Shown: one piece after another, positions 53,406 to 61,729 of the stretch
Layout of the letters: each line of letters starts with the position of its first letter
Position numbering within the stretch: the stretch's first letter is position 1
NCBI GenBank assembly: GCA_017307955.1
Contig: JAFKFV010000011.1
Span: forward strand, 186,001-250,000
Length of the DNA: 64,000 nt
Source of the DNA: Allobosea sp.
GTDB taxonomy: Bacteria > Pseudomonadota > Alphaproteobacteria > Rhizobiales > Kaistiaceae
Reading direction: 5' to 3'
Position numbers and translations under genes: made by a program
The notes under the pieces: generated by a model
The model's database searches: none
Seen by the model: the letters and a program-made list of their open reading frames with translations, nothing else
Told to the model about the DNA's origin: nothing

Positions 53406-54830
53406 TCAGTCGACCTGGTCGTAGAAGGCTTCGGTGTTCGGAAGCACCGGTTCGCCGACTTCGCGGCCGAGATAGGCCTTGAAGGTCGCCTGGAAGAACT
53501 CCGACGGCTTCATCTCCGCGGCGAGCTGCTGGACCCGCGCCTGGAGCTTCGCCACAATCTCGGGATTGGCGGCGGCGAGATTGGTCGTCTCGCCGGGATC
53601 TTTCGCGATGTCGAAGAGCTCGATCCTCGCGGGAAGCGGCGTGTTCCAGACGAGCTTCCAGTCGCCCTCGCGGACGCCACCGCGGAACATCTCGACATTG
53701 TAGACGACTTCCTTGCGCGGCGACGGCGCGCCGGTGCTGATCGTCTGCCACTGGTCGACGCCGTCGAGCGGCTTCGTCCCCTCGGTCGAGGCGCCGGCCT
53801 GCCTGGCGAGGGTCGGCAGCATGTCGACGACATGGATCGGCCCCTCCACATCGCCCGCCTTGATATGGCCCGGCCAGTTGGCGAGCGCGACGACGCGCGT
53901 GCCGCCTTCATAGAGCGTGCCCTTGCCGTCGCGGAAGGGCGCGTTCGAGGCCGGCGGCTCGCCCTTGGCCCCCGTGCCCTGGCCGGCGAACAGCGCATTG
54001 CGCACGCCGCCATTGTCGCTCTGGAAGACGACGATGGTGTTGTCGCGGAGGCCCTTCTTGTCGAGCGCGGCCAGCACGTCGCCGATCTGCTGGTCCATGG
54101 CCGAGACCATTGCGGCATAGGTGCGGCGGTTCGGGTCGGCGATATCCTTGTATTTCTCGACATCGGCCTCCGGCGCCTGCAACGGCGTGTGCGGAGCGTT
54201 GAAGGCGAGATAGAGGAAGAACGGCTTGTCGGGGCTGCGGGTGTCGATATAGCGCACCGCTTCCTCGCCGATCAGCGTCGTCGAATAGCCCTTCTCGTCG
54301 AGCGGCTTGCCGTCGCGATACCAGTCCAGCACGCCGTCGACCGTGTGCTTGTAATAGTCGATCTCGCCGATCAGCGGACCATACTGGTAGTCGAAGCCGC
54401 GCGCGTTGGGCAGCAGCGCCTCGCTGGCATGGCCAAGATGCCACTTGCCGATGATCGCGGTCTCGTAGCCGGCGGTCTTCAAGAGCTGCGGCAGCAGCTT
54501 CTCGTCGAGCGGGATGCCATAGGTCTGCTCGGGCAGGATGACGAAGCTCTGCAAGCCGTAGCGCAGCGGATAGCGGCCGGTCATCAGCGCGGCGCGGGTC
54601 GGCGTGCACATCGGCTGCGCATAGAACTGCTCGAGCCGCGCGCCGCCGGCGGCCAGCTCGTCGATGCTCGGCGTGCGGATTTCCGAGCCGTGATAGCCGA
54701 CATCGGCATAGCCGAGATCGTCCGCGACGATATAGACGATATTGGGCGCCCGCTCGGCGGCGAGCCCGGCCGTCGCTGATGCGGCCAGCGCGAGCGCCGC
54801 GGCGGCGATCCTGCGCAAGAAATGTGACAC
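53406..54830 (-). CDS. Secreted arylsulfatase-family enzyme
   Basis: A 474-residue sulfatase. The Sec signal (RRIAAAALALAASATAGLAAE) leads into PNIVYIVADDLGYADVGYHG with the metal-binding Asp pair. The active-site Cys lies in MCTPTRAALMTGRYP (CxPxR), to be converted to formylglycine; later metal and sulfate residues are in GKWHLG and QSDNGG. It hydrolyses sulfate esters in the periplasm. It starts at a GTG with GGGGAAT upstream. No sulfatase-maturation (formylglycine-generating) gene lies in the window. Confidence 0.92.
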   Translation of the reverse strand: MSHFLRRIAAAALALAASATAGLAAERAPNIVYIVADDLGYADVGYHGSEIRTPSIDELAAGGARLEQFYAQPMCTPTRAALMTGRYPLRYGLQSFVILPEQTYGIPLDEKLLPQLLKTAGYETAIIGKWHLGHASEALLPNARGFDYQYGPLIGEIDYYKHTVDGVLDWYRDGKPLDEKGYSTTLIGEEAVRYIDTRSPDKPFFLYLAFNAPHTPLQAPEADVEKYKDIADPNRRTYAAMVSAMDQQIGDVLAALDKKGLRDNTIVVFQSDNGGVRNALFAGQGTGAKGEPPASNAPFRDGKGTLYEGGTRVVALANWPGHIKAGDVEGPIHVVDMLPTLARQAGASTEGTKPLDGVDQWQTISTGAPSPRKEVVYNVEMFRGGVREGDWKLVWNTPLPARIELFDIAKDPGETTNLAAANPEIVAKLQARVQQLAAEMKPSEFFQATFKAYLGREVGEPVLPNTEAFYDQVD

Positions 54831-54941
54831 GTCGATTCCCCGATCACTGGACCCGCGCGAGGGCGCGAGCCTTCCGAAATGCCGGCGATCATCCCACGTC
54901 TGACGCAGCCGGCACAGTTCATGGTCTAGCCCGAGCTTCGG

Positions 54942-55003
54942 GCGCAATCGTGACGATCCGGCACCGGCCCCGGCGAAATTTCGCCGGCACGGGACGATTG
55001 CGC
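54942..55003. repeat. Nested inverted repeat in the sulfatase / ETF-QO promoter region
   Basis: Outer arms GCGCAATCGT (54942-54951) and ACGATTGCGC (54994-55003) are exact complements and enclose the 18-bp perfect palindrome CCGGCGAAATTTCGCCGG (54970-54987). The rest of the 279-bp gap has no gene. It could be a paired operator or form a cruciform. Confidence 0.65.
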
Positions 55004-55109
55004 GCCACGCGCGCTGGCGGCTGGCGGCTGTCCTGGTGTATTGCGGGCGAGGCGCCGCCTATGCTCGCCATGGGCCGGCCATTCTCACCACGCTTGCAGG
55101 GAGACGGGG

Positions 55110-56768
55110 ATGACGGCGGACGAATTGCCCGCGCGCGAGAGGATGGAGTTCGATGTCGTGATCGTCGGTGCCGGCCCGGCCGGACTCGCCGCGGCGATCC
55201 GGCTCAAGCAGCGCGCGCCGGACCTCTCCGTCGTCATCGTCGAGAAGGGTTCCGAGGTCGGCGCCCATATCCTCTCCGGCGCCGTCATCGATCCGGTCGC
55301 GCTCGATCGGCTGCTGCCGGAATGGCGCAGCGAGGAGACTCCGATCAGGACGCCGGTGACCGAGGACCGCTTCCTCTATCTCGGCCCCGCCGGCAGCGTG
55401 CGGCTGCCCGCCTTCGTCATGCCGCCGCTGATGTCCAATCACGGCAACTATGTCGTCTCTCTCGGCAATGTCTGCCGCTGGCTGGCCGGCAAGGCCGAGG
55501 CGCTGGGCGTCGAGATCTATCCGGGCTTCGCCGCCGCCGAACTCATTTTCGACGACAACGGCGCCGTCATCGGCGTCGCGACGGGCGACATGGGCGTCGG
55601 CCGGGACGGCGAGCCGGGACCGAACTATCAGCGCGGCATGGAGCTCGTCGGCCGCTACACGCTGGTCGGCGAGGGCGCCCGCGGCTCGCTGGCGAAGCAG
55701 CTCATCGCCCGCTTCGGCCTCTCGGACGGACGCGAGCCGCAGAAATTCGGCCTCGGCATCAAGGAACTGTGGCAGGTCGACCCGGCGCGCCACCGGCCGG
55801 GCCTCGTGCAGCATTCCTTCGGCTGGCCGCTCGACAATGCAACCGGCGGCGGCTCCTTCCTCTACCATTTCGAGGACAACCAGGTCGTGGTCGGCCTCGT
55901 CGTCCATCTGAACTACCAGAACCCTTATCTCTCGCCCTTCCGCGAGTTCCAGCGCTTCAAGACGCATCCGGCGATTGCGCCGCTGTTCGAAGGCGGCCGC
56001 CGGATTTCCTATGGCGCGCGCGCGATCACCGAAGGCGGCTGGCAATCGGTGCCGAACCTCGCCTTCCCGGGCGGCGCGCTGATCGGCTGCTCGGCGGGCT
56101 TCGTCAACCTGCCGCGGATCAAGGGCAGCCATAATGCGATGCTCTCGGGCATGCTGGCGGCCGAGCATGTCGCCGCCGCGATCGCTTCCGGCCGCGCGCA
56201 TGACACGCTGGAGGACTACGAGGCCGCCTGGCGCGGCTCGGAGATCGGCGCGGACCTCGCGAAGGTGAAGAACGTCAAGCCGCTCTGGTCGCGGCTCGGC
56301 ACCTTCGGAGGCATCCTCGCCGGCGGCGCCGACATGTGGGCGTCGACCCTCTTCGGCGGCTCGCCGCTCGGCACGCTGAAGCATGGCAAGCCCGACTTCG
56401 CGGCGACGAAGCCGGCGGCCAAGGCGCGTGTCATCGACTATCCGAAGCCGGACGGCGTCGTCAGCTTCGATCTCGCTTCCTCGGTGTTCCTCTCGAACAC
56501 CAATCACGAGGAAGACCAGCCGGTGCACCTCAGGGTCGCCGATCCGCTCCTGCAGAAGACCTCGGAGCACGATGTCTTCGCCGGGCTCTCGCAGCGCTAT
56601 TGCCCGGCCGGCGTCTATGAGTGGATCGAGGGGTCGGAAGGGCCGCGCTACCAGATCAACGCGCAGAACTGCGTCCACTGCAAGACCTGCGATATCAAGG
56701 ACCCGAACCAGAACATCACCTGGACGGTCCCCGAGGGCGGCGGTGGCCCGAACTATCCGAACATGTGA
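55110..56768 (+). CDS. Electron-transfer flavoprotein-ubiquinone oxidoreductase
   Basis: A 552-residue ETF-QO, the membrane-associated FAD/4Fe-4S enzyme that passes electrons from ETF (fatty-acid and amino-acid oxidation) to ubiquinone. FAD binding: VVIVGAGPAGLAAAIRL and VEKGSEVGAHILSGAVIDP. The C-terminal cluster domain has CPAGVYEW and NCVHCKTCDIKDPNQNITW with the four Cys ligands. Length and order match the family, and the start has CAGGGAGACGGGG upstream. ETF subunits are not in the window. Confidence 0.95.
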   Translation: MTADELPARERMEFDVVIVGAGPAGLAAAIRLKQRAPDLSVVIVEKGSEVGAHILSGAVIDPVALDRLLPEWRSEETPIRTPVTEDRFLYLGPAGSVRLPAFVMPPLMSNHGNYVVSLGNVCRWLAGKAEALGVEIYPGFAAAELIFDDNGAVIGVATGDMGVGRDGEPGPNYQRGMELVGRYTLVGEGARGSLAKQLIARFGLSDGREPQKFGLGIKELWQVDPARHRPGLVQHSFGWPLDNATGGGSFLYHFEDNQVVVGLVVHLNYQNPYLSPFREFQRFKTHPAIAPLFEGGRRISYGARAITEGGWQSVPNLAFPGGALIGCSAGFVNLPRIKGSHNAMLSGMLAAEHVAAAIASGRAHDTLEDYEAAWRGSEIGADLAKVKNVKPLWSRLGTFGGILAGGADMWASTLFGGSPLGTLKHGKPDFAATKPAAKARVIDYPKPDGVVSFDLASSVFLSNTNHEEDQPVHLRVADPLLQKTSEHDVFAGLSQRYCPAGVYEWIEGSEGPRYQINAQNCVHCKTCDIKDPNQNITWTVPEGGGGPNYPNM

Positions 56769-56810
56769 GGACGGTCGGCGGCCGGCTTGGCACCGGCCGC
56801 CCCAGGTCGA

Positions 56811-57836
56811 TCAGTTCTGCGGCGTGCCCGAAGTGAGGCGGGCGACCATCAGCGCGCCGAGGATGATCGCGCCATAGATGGCCTGGATCCAGAAGGACGG
56901 CACCTGCGCCAGCGTCAGGAGGTTCTGCACGACGCCGAGCAGCAACACGCCGGTGAGCGCGCCGAACATCGTGCCCTTGCCGCCATCGAGCGAGATGCCG
57001 CCGATCACCGCCGCCGCGAAGACGGTGAAGATCATGCCGTTGCCCTGGTTGGCGCTGATCGCGCCGACATAGCCGGTGATGACGAGCCCGCCGATCGAGG
57101 CGAGCACGCCGGCCAGCACATAGACGCCCCAGGTGATGCGCTCGACGCGGATGCCGGCGGCGCGCGCCGCTTCCGGATTGCCGCCGATGGCATAGAGTGC
57201 GCGGCCGAGCCGGTGATATTTGAGCACGATGCCGGCGATCAGGAAGGCGAGGGCGGCGAGCCACACCGCCAGCGGGATGCCGAGGAAGGTGACGATCATC
57301 AGCGCATAGAAGGCGTCCGGCAGGTCGAACAGCGTCCGTCCCTTGGAGGCGCCGACCAGCATGCCGCGCAGGATGATCAGCATCGCCAGCGTGACGATGA
57401 AGGCGTTGAGCTGCAGGCGGACGATCAGGAAGCCGTTGACGAAGCCGACCAGCGCGCCGATCGCCAGCACCAGCAGGATGCCGACGATGGTGGGCAGTTC
57501 GAGGCCGAAGCCGTTGCTCGCCACCGGCAGCACGACGAGCGCGCCGATCGCCGGGGCGAAGCCGGCCGTCGACTCGAGCGAGAGGTCGAACTTGCCGGTG
57601 ATGATGATGAGCGATTCCGCCAGCACGACCAGCGCCAGTGCCGCCGAGGAGGTCAGGATCGTCGTGATGTTGGCCTGGGTCAGGAAGGCGGGGCTGACGA
57701 GGGCGCCGGCGATGACCAGCACCACCAGCGCCGGCAGCAGCGCGAGATCGCGGATGCGGCCGGCCAGCGCGCGCGATGACGGGGACCGCGCCGAGCCGAG
57801 AGCGGCGGACGAAGCGGCGGTGGGCGTCGTGCTCAT
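56811..57836 (-). CDS. Ribose-type ABC transporter permease (RbsC family)
   Basis: A 341-residue CUT2 permease with about ten helices. It includes FLTQANITTILTSSAALALV, LIIITGKFDLSLES, VNGFLIVRLQLNAFIVTLAM and FAAAVIGGISLDGGKGTMFG. It follows the RbsA-type ATPase with an ATGA overlap and is the last gene of the importer. Substrate likely a pentose, hexose or sugar acid given the UxaA/RraA genes nearby. Confidence 0.92.
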   Translation of the reverse strand: MSTTPTAASSAALGSARSPSSRALAGRIRDLALLPALVVLVIAGALVSPAFLTQANITTILTSSAALALVVLAESLIIITGKFDLSLESTAGFAPAIGALVVLPVASNGFGLELPTIVGILLVLAIGALVGFVNGFLIVRLQLNAFIVTLAMLIILRGMLVGASKGRTLFDLPDAFYALMIVTFLGIPLAVWLAALAFLIAGIVLKYHRLGRALYAIGGNPEAARAAGIRVERITWGVYVLAGVLASIGGLVITGYVGAISANQGNGMIFTVFAAAVIGGISLDGGKGTMFGALTGVLLLGVVQNLLTLAQVPSFWIQAIYGAIILGALMVARLTSGTPQN

Positions 57837-59347
57837 AGGGCCTCAATTCCTTCTATCGAGGCGACGAGCGCGTTGTCGCTCCAGCCCGCCTTGTGTTCCG
57901 CAACGATCGAACCGTGGCGCATGACGAGCACCCGGTCGCAGGTCCTCAAATCCTCGACCTCGCTGGAGACGACGAGGATCGCCTTGCCGGCGGCGCGCAT
58001 GCGCTCCACGACGCCGAGCAGCGCCTCCTTCGACTTCACGTCGACGCCGGCCGTGGGGTCCATCAGCACCAGCACGGCCGGGTCGTTGGCGAGCGCGCGG
58101 CCCATGACGACCTTCTGCTGGTTGCCGCCCGAAAGGCCCGAGACGAGCTGTTCCGGCCCCTGCGTGACGACGCCGAGCGAACGGATCGTCTCCTCGGCGC
58201 GGTTCCGCCGCTTGGCCGGGGGGATGAAGCCGAGCGGGCCGAGCAGGCGGTTGATGGTCATGGTCGTGTTGTCGGCGATCGGCATCGAGAGCACGAGGCC
58301 CTCCTTGTGCCGGCTCTTCGGCACGCAGCCGACGCCGAGCGCCAGCGCCGTCGGCACGTCGCCGGAGGGCAGCGTGCGGCTGCCGATGCGGATGGCGCCG
58401 CTGCGATAGGCTCCGAGCCCGGCGATCGCCTCGGCGACGCCGACGCGGCCGCTGGAGGTCGAGCCGGAGAGGCCGACCACCTCGCCGCTGCGGACCGTGA
58501 GGCTCACATCGCTGAAATCCTCGCCGGAGATCCGCTCGACGGCGAGCGCCACCGGCGCGGTGGGGTCGGGCACGCGGCCGGCGGCGTCGGCGATGTCGAG
58601 ATGGACGTTCTCGCCCGTCATCGCCTCGATGAGGCGGCTCTTCGGCAGGTCGGCCACCGGCGCGGTGACGATGTGGCGGGCATCGCGCAGCACCGTCACG
58701 GTCTGGCAGATCTCGTAGACCTCCTGCAGGTGATGCGAGATGAAGAGGAACGTGACGCCAGCCGCCTGCAATTCGCGGATGCGGACGAAGAGGCGCTTGA
58801 TCTCCTCGCCGTCGAGCTGGGCGGTCGGCTCGTCGAGGATGATGAAGCGGGCGCCATAGGAGAGGGCGCGGGCGATCTCGACCAGTTGCCGCGCCTCGAC
58901 GCGAAGATCGCCGGCGCGCATATCCTCCGGTACGGAGACGTTCCAGCGGTCGAGCAGCGCGCGCGCTTCGCGGCGCAGCGTCGGCCAGGAGATGAAGCCG
59001 CGATGGAGCGGCTGGCGGTTGATGAAGAGATTCTCCGCGACCGTCAGGTCCGGGATGATCGTCGAGTGCTGGTAGACGCAGGCGACGCGCTGGCGCCAGC
59101 CCTCGCGATCGGACAGCGGCGGCGCCGGCTCACCGGAGAAGCGGACCTCGCCGGTATCGGAGGCGCGCAGGCCCGTGAGGATGCCGACCAGAGTCGATTT
59201 GCCGGCGCCGTTGCGTCCGACAAGCGCATGGGATTCGCCGGCATGGACGCGGATGCCGGCATCGCTGAGCGCGATGGTGGGGCCGTAGCGCTTCGAGACG
59301 CCAATCGCCTCGACGATCGGCGGCGCGCCCCCTTGGGACTGTTGCAT
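57833..59347 (-). CDS. Ribose-type ABC transporter double ATPase (RbsA family)
   Basis: A 504-residue protein with two ATPase halves. The first has Walker A GRNGAGKSTL and Walker B FIILDEPTAQLD; as is usual in RbsA, its signature is atypical (EARQLVEIARAL). The second half has a degenerate Walker A (SGSTSSGRVGVAEAI) but an intact signature LSGGNQQKVVMGRAL. It energises the RbsB/RbsC-type importer. A GC-rich hairpin separates it from the binding-protein gene. Confidence 0.93.
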   Translation of the reverse strand: MQQSQGGAPPIVEAIGVSKRYGPTIALSDAGIRVHAGESHALVGRNGAGKSTLVGILTGLRASDTGEVRFSGEPAPPLSDREGWRQRVACVYQHSTIIPDLTVAENLFINRQPLHRGFISWPTLRREARALLDRWNVSVPEDMRAGDLRVEARQLVEIARALSYGARFIILDEPTAQLDGEEIKRLFVRIRELQAAGVTFLFISHHLQEVYEICQTVTVLRDARHIVTAPVADLPKSRLIEAMTGENVHLDIADAAGRVPDPTAPVALAVERISGEDFSDVSLTVRSGEVVGLSGSTSSGRVGVAEAIAGLGAYRSGAIRIGSRTLPSGDVPTALALGVGCVPKSRHKEGLVLSMPIADNTTMTINRLLGPLGFIPPAKRRNRAEETIRSLGVVTQGPEQLVSGLSGGNQQKVVMGRALANDPAVLVLMDPTAGVDVKSKEALLGVVERMRAAGKAILVVSSEVEDLRTCDRVLVMRHGSIVAEHKAGWSDNALVASIEGIEAL

Positions 59348-59373
59348 GGCGTGGAGCTTCCCGGGAGATGAAG

Positions 59374-59401
59374 GGCGCGCGCCCGGCGAGGGGCGCGCGC
59401 C
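59374..59401 (-). terminator. Hairpin between binding-protein and ATPase genes
   Basis: GGCGCGCGCCC, 6-nt loop, GGGCGCGCGCC: a perfect 11-bp stem 7 nt past the binding-protein stop. As in the polyol operon, it probably favours binding-protein mRNA over downstream genes. Confidence 0.65.
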
Positions 59402-59407
59402 TTTGCC

Positions 59408-60436
59408 TCAGAGCTGGTTGGCCCAGAAGCTCTTGTCGTCGACATTCTCCTTGGTGACTAGCGGCGCGGCCAGCTGGTCCTCGAGGACGCCGGGACGGAC
59501 CTCGACGATGTTGGAATCGTGGTCGGTCGGGCCGGGGGCGAAGGTCTTCCCGTCCATCGCCTCTTTCAGATACATGATGCCGTACTTGGCATAGAGGTCG
59601 GCCGGCTGCGAGACGGTGGCGTCGATCTCGCCCTTGCGGATGGCATCGAACTCCTGCGGAATGCCGTCATTCGAGACGATGACGATGTGGCCCTCTTCGC
59701 CCGCCGGCTTCAGGAGGCCCTTGCGCTTCAGCGTCTGCAGCGTCGGCGCCAGGAAGACGCCGCCGGCATGCATGTAGATCGCCTTGAGGTCCGGGTTGGA
59801 ATTCAGGATCGCGTCGAGGCCGGCCGCCGCGTCCTCGCCCGACCAGGCCTTGGTCGGCACTTCGAGCTGCGTCAGGTTCGGATAGTTCTTGGTGATGCAG
59901 TCGCGGAAGCCGTTGCCGCGGTCGCGGCCGTTGATCGAGGCCTGGTCGCCCATGATCTGCAGCACGGCGCCTTCCTTGACATGGTCGCCGATATATTTGC
60001 AGGCCTTCTCGCCATAGGCGAGGTTGTTGGCGCGCACCACGATCGCGACCGGCCCGTTGTCCGGCGCGACGTCGACGGCCACGACCTTGGCACCGGCCTT
60101 CTCGGCCGCCTTCAGGACATTGCCGGCAGCGGCGGATTCGAAGGGCGAGAAGATGATGCCCTTGGCGCCGAGCGACAGCGCGTTCTGCACGCCGGTGATC
60201 TGCTTCGCCGTATCGAATTCCGAGTTGAACGGCTCGAGCAGCTCGACGCCCTGTGCCTTCGCCTCCTCGATGATGTACTTGTTGTAGGACGTCCAGAACG
60301 GCGAGGTCAGCGTCGTCAGATCGACCGCCACCTTGCCGGATTCGGCGCTGGCCGCGCCGCCGAGGGCGAGCGTCGCGGCGCCCGCGACGAGAAGGGCGCG
60401 GGCAATGGCGGCCGGCCCCGATTTCAGAAGCGTCAT
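59408..60436 (-). CDS. Ribose-type ABC substrate-binding protein (RbsB family)
   Basis: A 342-residue periplasmic protein. After the signal peptide (AIARALLVAGAATLALGGAA) comes the peripla_BP_4 pattern VAVDLTTLTSPFWTSYNKYI, LGAKGIIFSPFESAA and MGDQASINGRDRGNGF, all typical of CUT2 binding proteins. AAGGGAGGATAGA precedes the ATG. It leads the importer operon, 165 nt after the GntR gene on the same strand and separated from it by a strong terminator. Confidence 0.93.
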   Translation of the reverse strand: MTLLKSGPAAIARALLVAGAATLALGGAASAESGKVAVDLTTLTSPFWTSYNKYIIEEAKAQGVELLEPFNSEFDTAKQITGVQNALSLGAKGIIFSPFESAAAGNVLKAAEKAGAKVVAVDVAPDNGPVAIVVRANNLAYGEKACKYIGDHVKEGAVLQIMGDQASINGRDRGNGFRDCITKNYPNLTQLEVPTKAWSGEDAAAGLDAILNSNPDLKAIYMHAGGVFLAPTLQTLKRKGLLKPAGEEGHIVIVSNDGIPQEFDAIRKGEIDATVSQPADLYAKYGIMYLKEAMDGKTFAPGPTDHDSNIVEVRPGVLEDQLAAPLVTKENVDDKSFWANQL

Positions 60437-60566
60437 TCTATCCTCCCTTGGATATTCATTCGTTGCTTGCTTCCTCGTGCCGACGCAGGGCCGCCCCTTC
60501 TTCATGAAGGCGAACCTTGCGGCGGCGACGACCTCCTCCCGAAGTCGCCCCTTCCGGGACATGCGA

Positions 60567-60596
60567 AAAGGGCGGCACCCTTTGATGCCGCCCTTT
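60567..60596 (-). terminator. Intrinsic terminator after the GntR gene
   Basis: AAAGGGCGGCA, 8-nt loop, TGCCGCCCTTT: a perfect 11-bp stem followed on the minus strand by CTTTTCG. It separates the GntR gene from the importer operon. Confidence 0.8.
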
Positions 60597-60601
60597 CCCC
60601 T

Positions 60602-61282
60602 TCAGCCTCGAACCGGCAGCTCCTCCGGCGCGCGCGACACCATGGCGTCGCGGCTTTCTGTGAGATGCGCTTTCAGCGCGGCGAGCGTCGCCGCCGCGTC
60701 GCCGCGTTCGATCGCCTCCACGATCGCCTCATGCTCGCGGGTGGTGCGTTCCAGTGTGTAGGTCTTGAGCGTGAAATTGCGGATGGTCTGCGTCTGGCGC
60801 TGCACGATGCGGTGCCAGCCGGCGATGGTCTCGTTGGCGCCGAGCTCGACCAGCGCCTCGTGGAATTCGCGATCGAGCCGGATCGCCTCGGCGAGCGCCT
60901 CCTCGTTCTGCTTGCGCACCTCGGCGATATGCGCCTCGAACAGTGCCCTGATATGCACGGCGAAGGCCGGCGTCACGCGCCCGGCGGCGAAGGCGCTCTC
61001 CACCGCATGCAGCTCCAGGAGCATGCGCGCCTCGAAGATCTCGACGATATCGGCCGGCGTGAAGCGGCGGACGACCGAGGCCCGGCGCGCCGTGCCCTCG
61101 ACCAGCCCGTCGCGCTCCAGCTGGGCGATCGCCTCCTTCACCGGCGTCTGGCTGATCGCCAGCTTGTCGGCGAGCTCGTCGGCGAGCAGCCGCTGTCCAC
61201 CCTGCAGGCGACCGGACACGATCTGGCTGCGCAGCTCTTCATAGGCCTGTTCGGCGAGGGTCGATCGCTTCAGCGCTCTCAT
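60602..61282 (-). CDS. GntR-family regulator with FCD domain
   Basis: A 226-residue FadR-type regulator. The winged HTH covers residues ~8-70 (YEELRSQIVSGRLQGGQRLL, ISQTPVKEAIAQLERDGLV); the FCD ligand domain follows with metal-site acidic and His residues in EAIRLDREFHEALVEL and TTREHEAIVEAIERGD. Such proteins sense sugar acids or carboxylic acids. It is divergent from the UxaA-type genes, which it likely controls, along with the importer downstream of it. Confidence 0.9.
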   Translation of the reverse strand: MRALKRSTLAEQAYEELRSQIVSGRLQGGQRLLADELADKLAISQTPVKEAIAQLERDGLVEGTARRASVVRRFTPADIVEIFEARMLLELHAVESAFAAGRVTPAFAVHIRALFEAHIAEVRKQNEEALAEAIRLDREFHEALVELGANETIAGWHRIVQRQTQTIRNFTLKTYTLERTTREHEAIVEAIERGDAAATLAALKAHLTESRDAMVSRAPEELPVRG

Positions 61283-61411
61283 AGGTTGGGAGCCTCGCAG
61301 CAATCCGGCTTCCCCGCAATAAAAAATTTTCTGTTTCCGATTGCGCGCCGATGCGCTACCGCTTGGCCGGGACAAGGGGCGGCAACAGCCCCGGCATCGG
61401 GGGAGGACGCC
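61283..61411. promoter_or_regulatory. Divergent promoter between GntR and UxaA genes
   Basis: 129 bp holding an A/T tract (AATAAAAAATTTTCTG near 61317-61332), unusual in this GC-rich window and probably part of the promoter. I see no clear GntR palindrome. Confidence 0.4.
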
Positions 61412-61729
61412 GTGCCCGCAATGACCGACAACCGCCTGATCCTGCTGAGCGAGGCCGACAATGTGCTCGTCGCCCGCGCGCGCATCGGCGCCGGCGAGGC
61501 CATCGCGGTCGAGGGCGGCACGGTCCGGCTCGCGGCGCCGCTTTCCATCGGCCACAAGATCGCGCGGCGGCCGATCGGGGCCGGCGAGAAGATCGTGAAA
61601 TATGGCGCGCCGATCGGCTCGGCCACGGAAGCGATCACGGCCGGCGCCCATGTCCATGTCCACAACGTCAAGAGCGATTATACGCCGACTTACCATCTCG
61701 TCGGCGCCGAGGCGGAGGGCGCGCGATGA
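61412..61729 (+). CDS. UxaA-family dehydratase, small (SAF-domain) subunit
   Basis: A 105-residue protein equal to the N-terminal SAF domain of altronate/galactarate dehydratases. It contains LSIGHKIARRPIGAGEKIVKYG and the metal-binding-type AHVHVHNV, typical of UxaA N-termini. It starts at a GTG with GGAGG 5 nt upstream; ATG 61421 is the alternative but its site is 14 nt away. The TGA overlaps the next ATG (ATGA), so the small and large parts are made together and should form one enzyme. Confidence 0.88.
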   Translation: MPAMTDNRLILLSEADNVLVARARIGAGEAIAVEGGTVRLAAPLSIGHKIARRPIGAGEKIVKYGAPIGSATEAITAGAHVHVHNVKSDYTPTYHLVGAEAEGAR

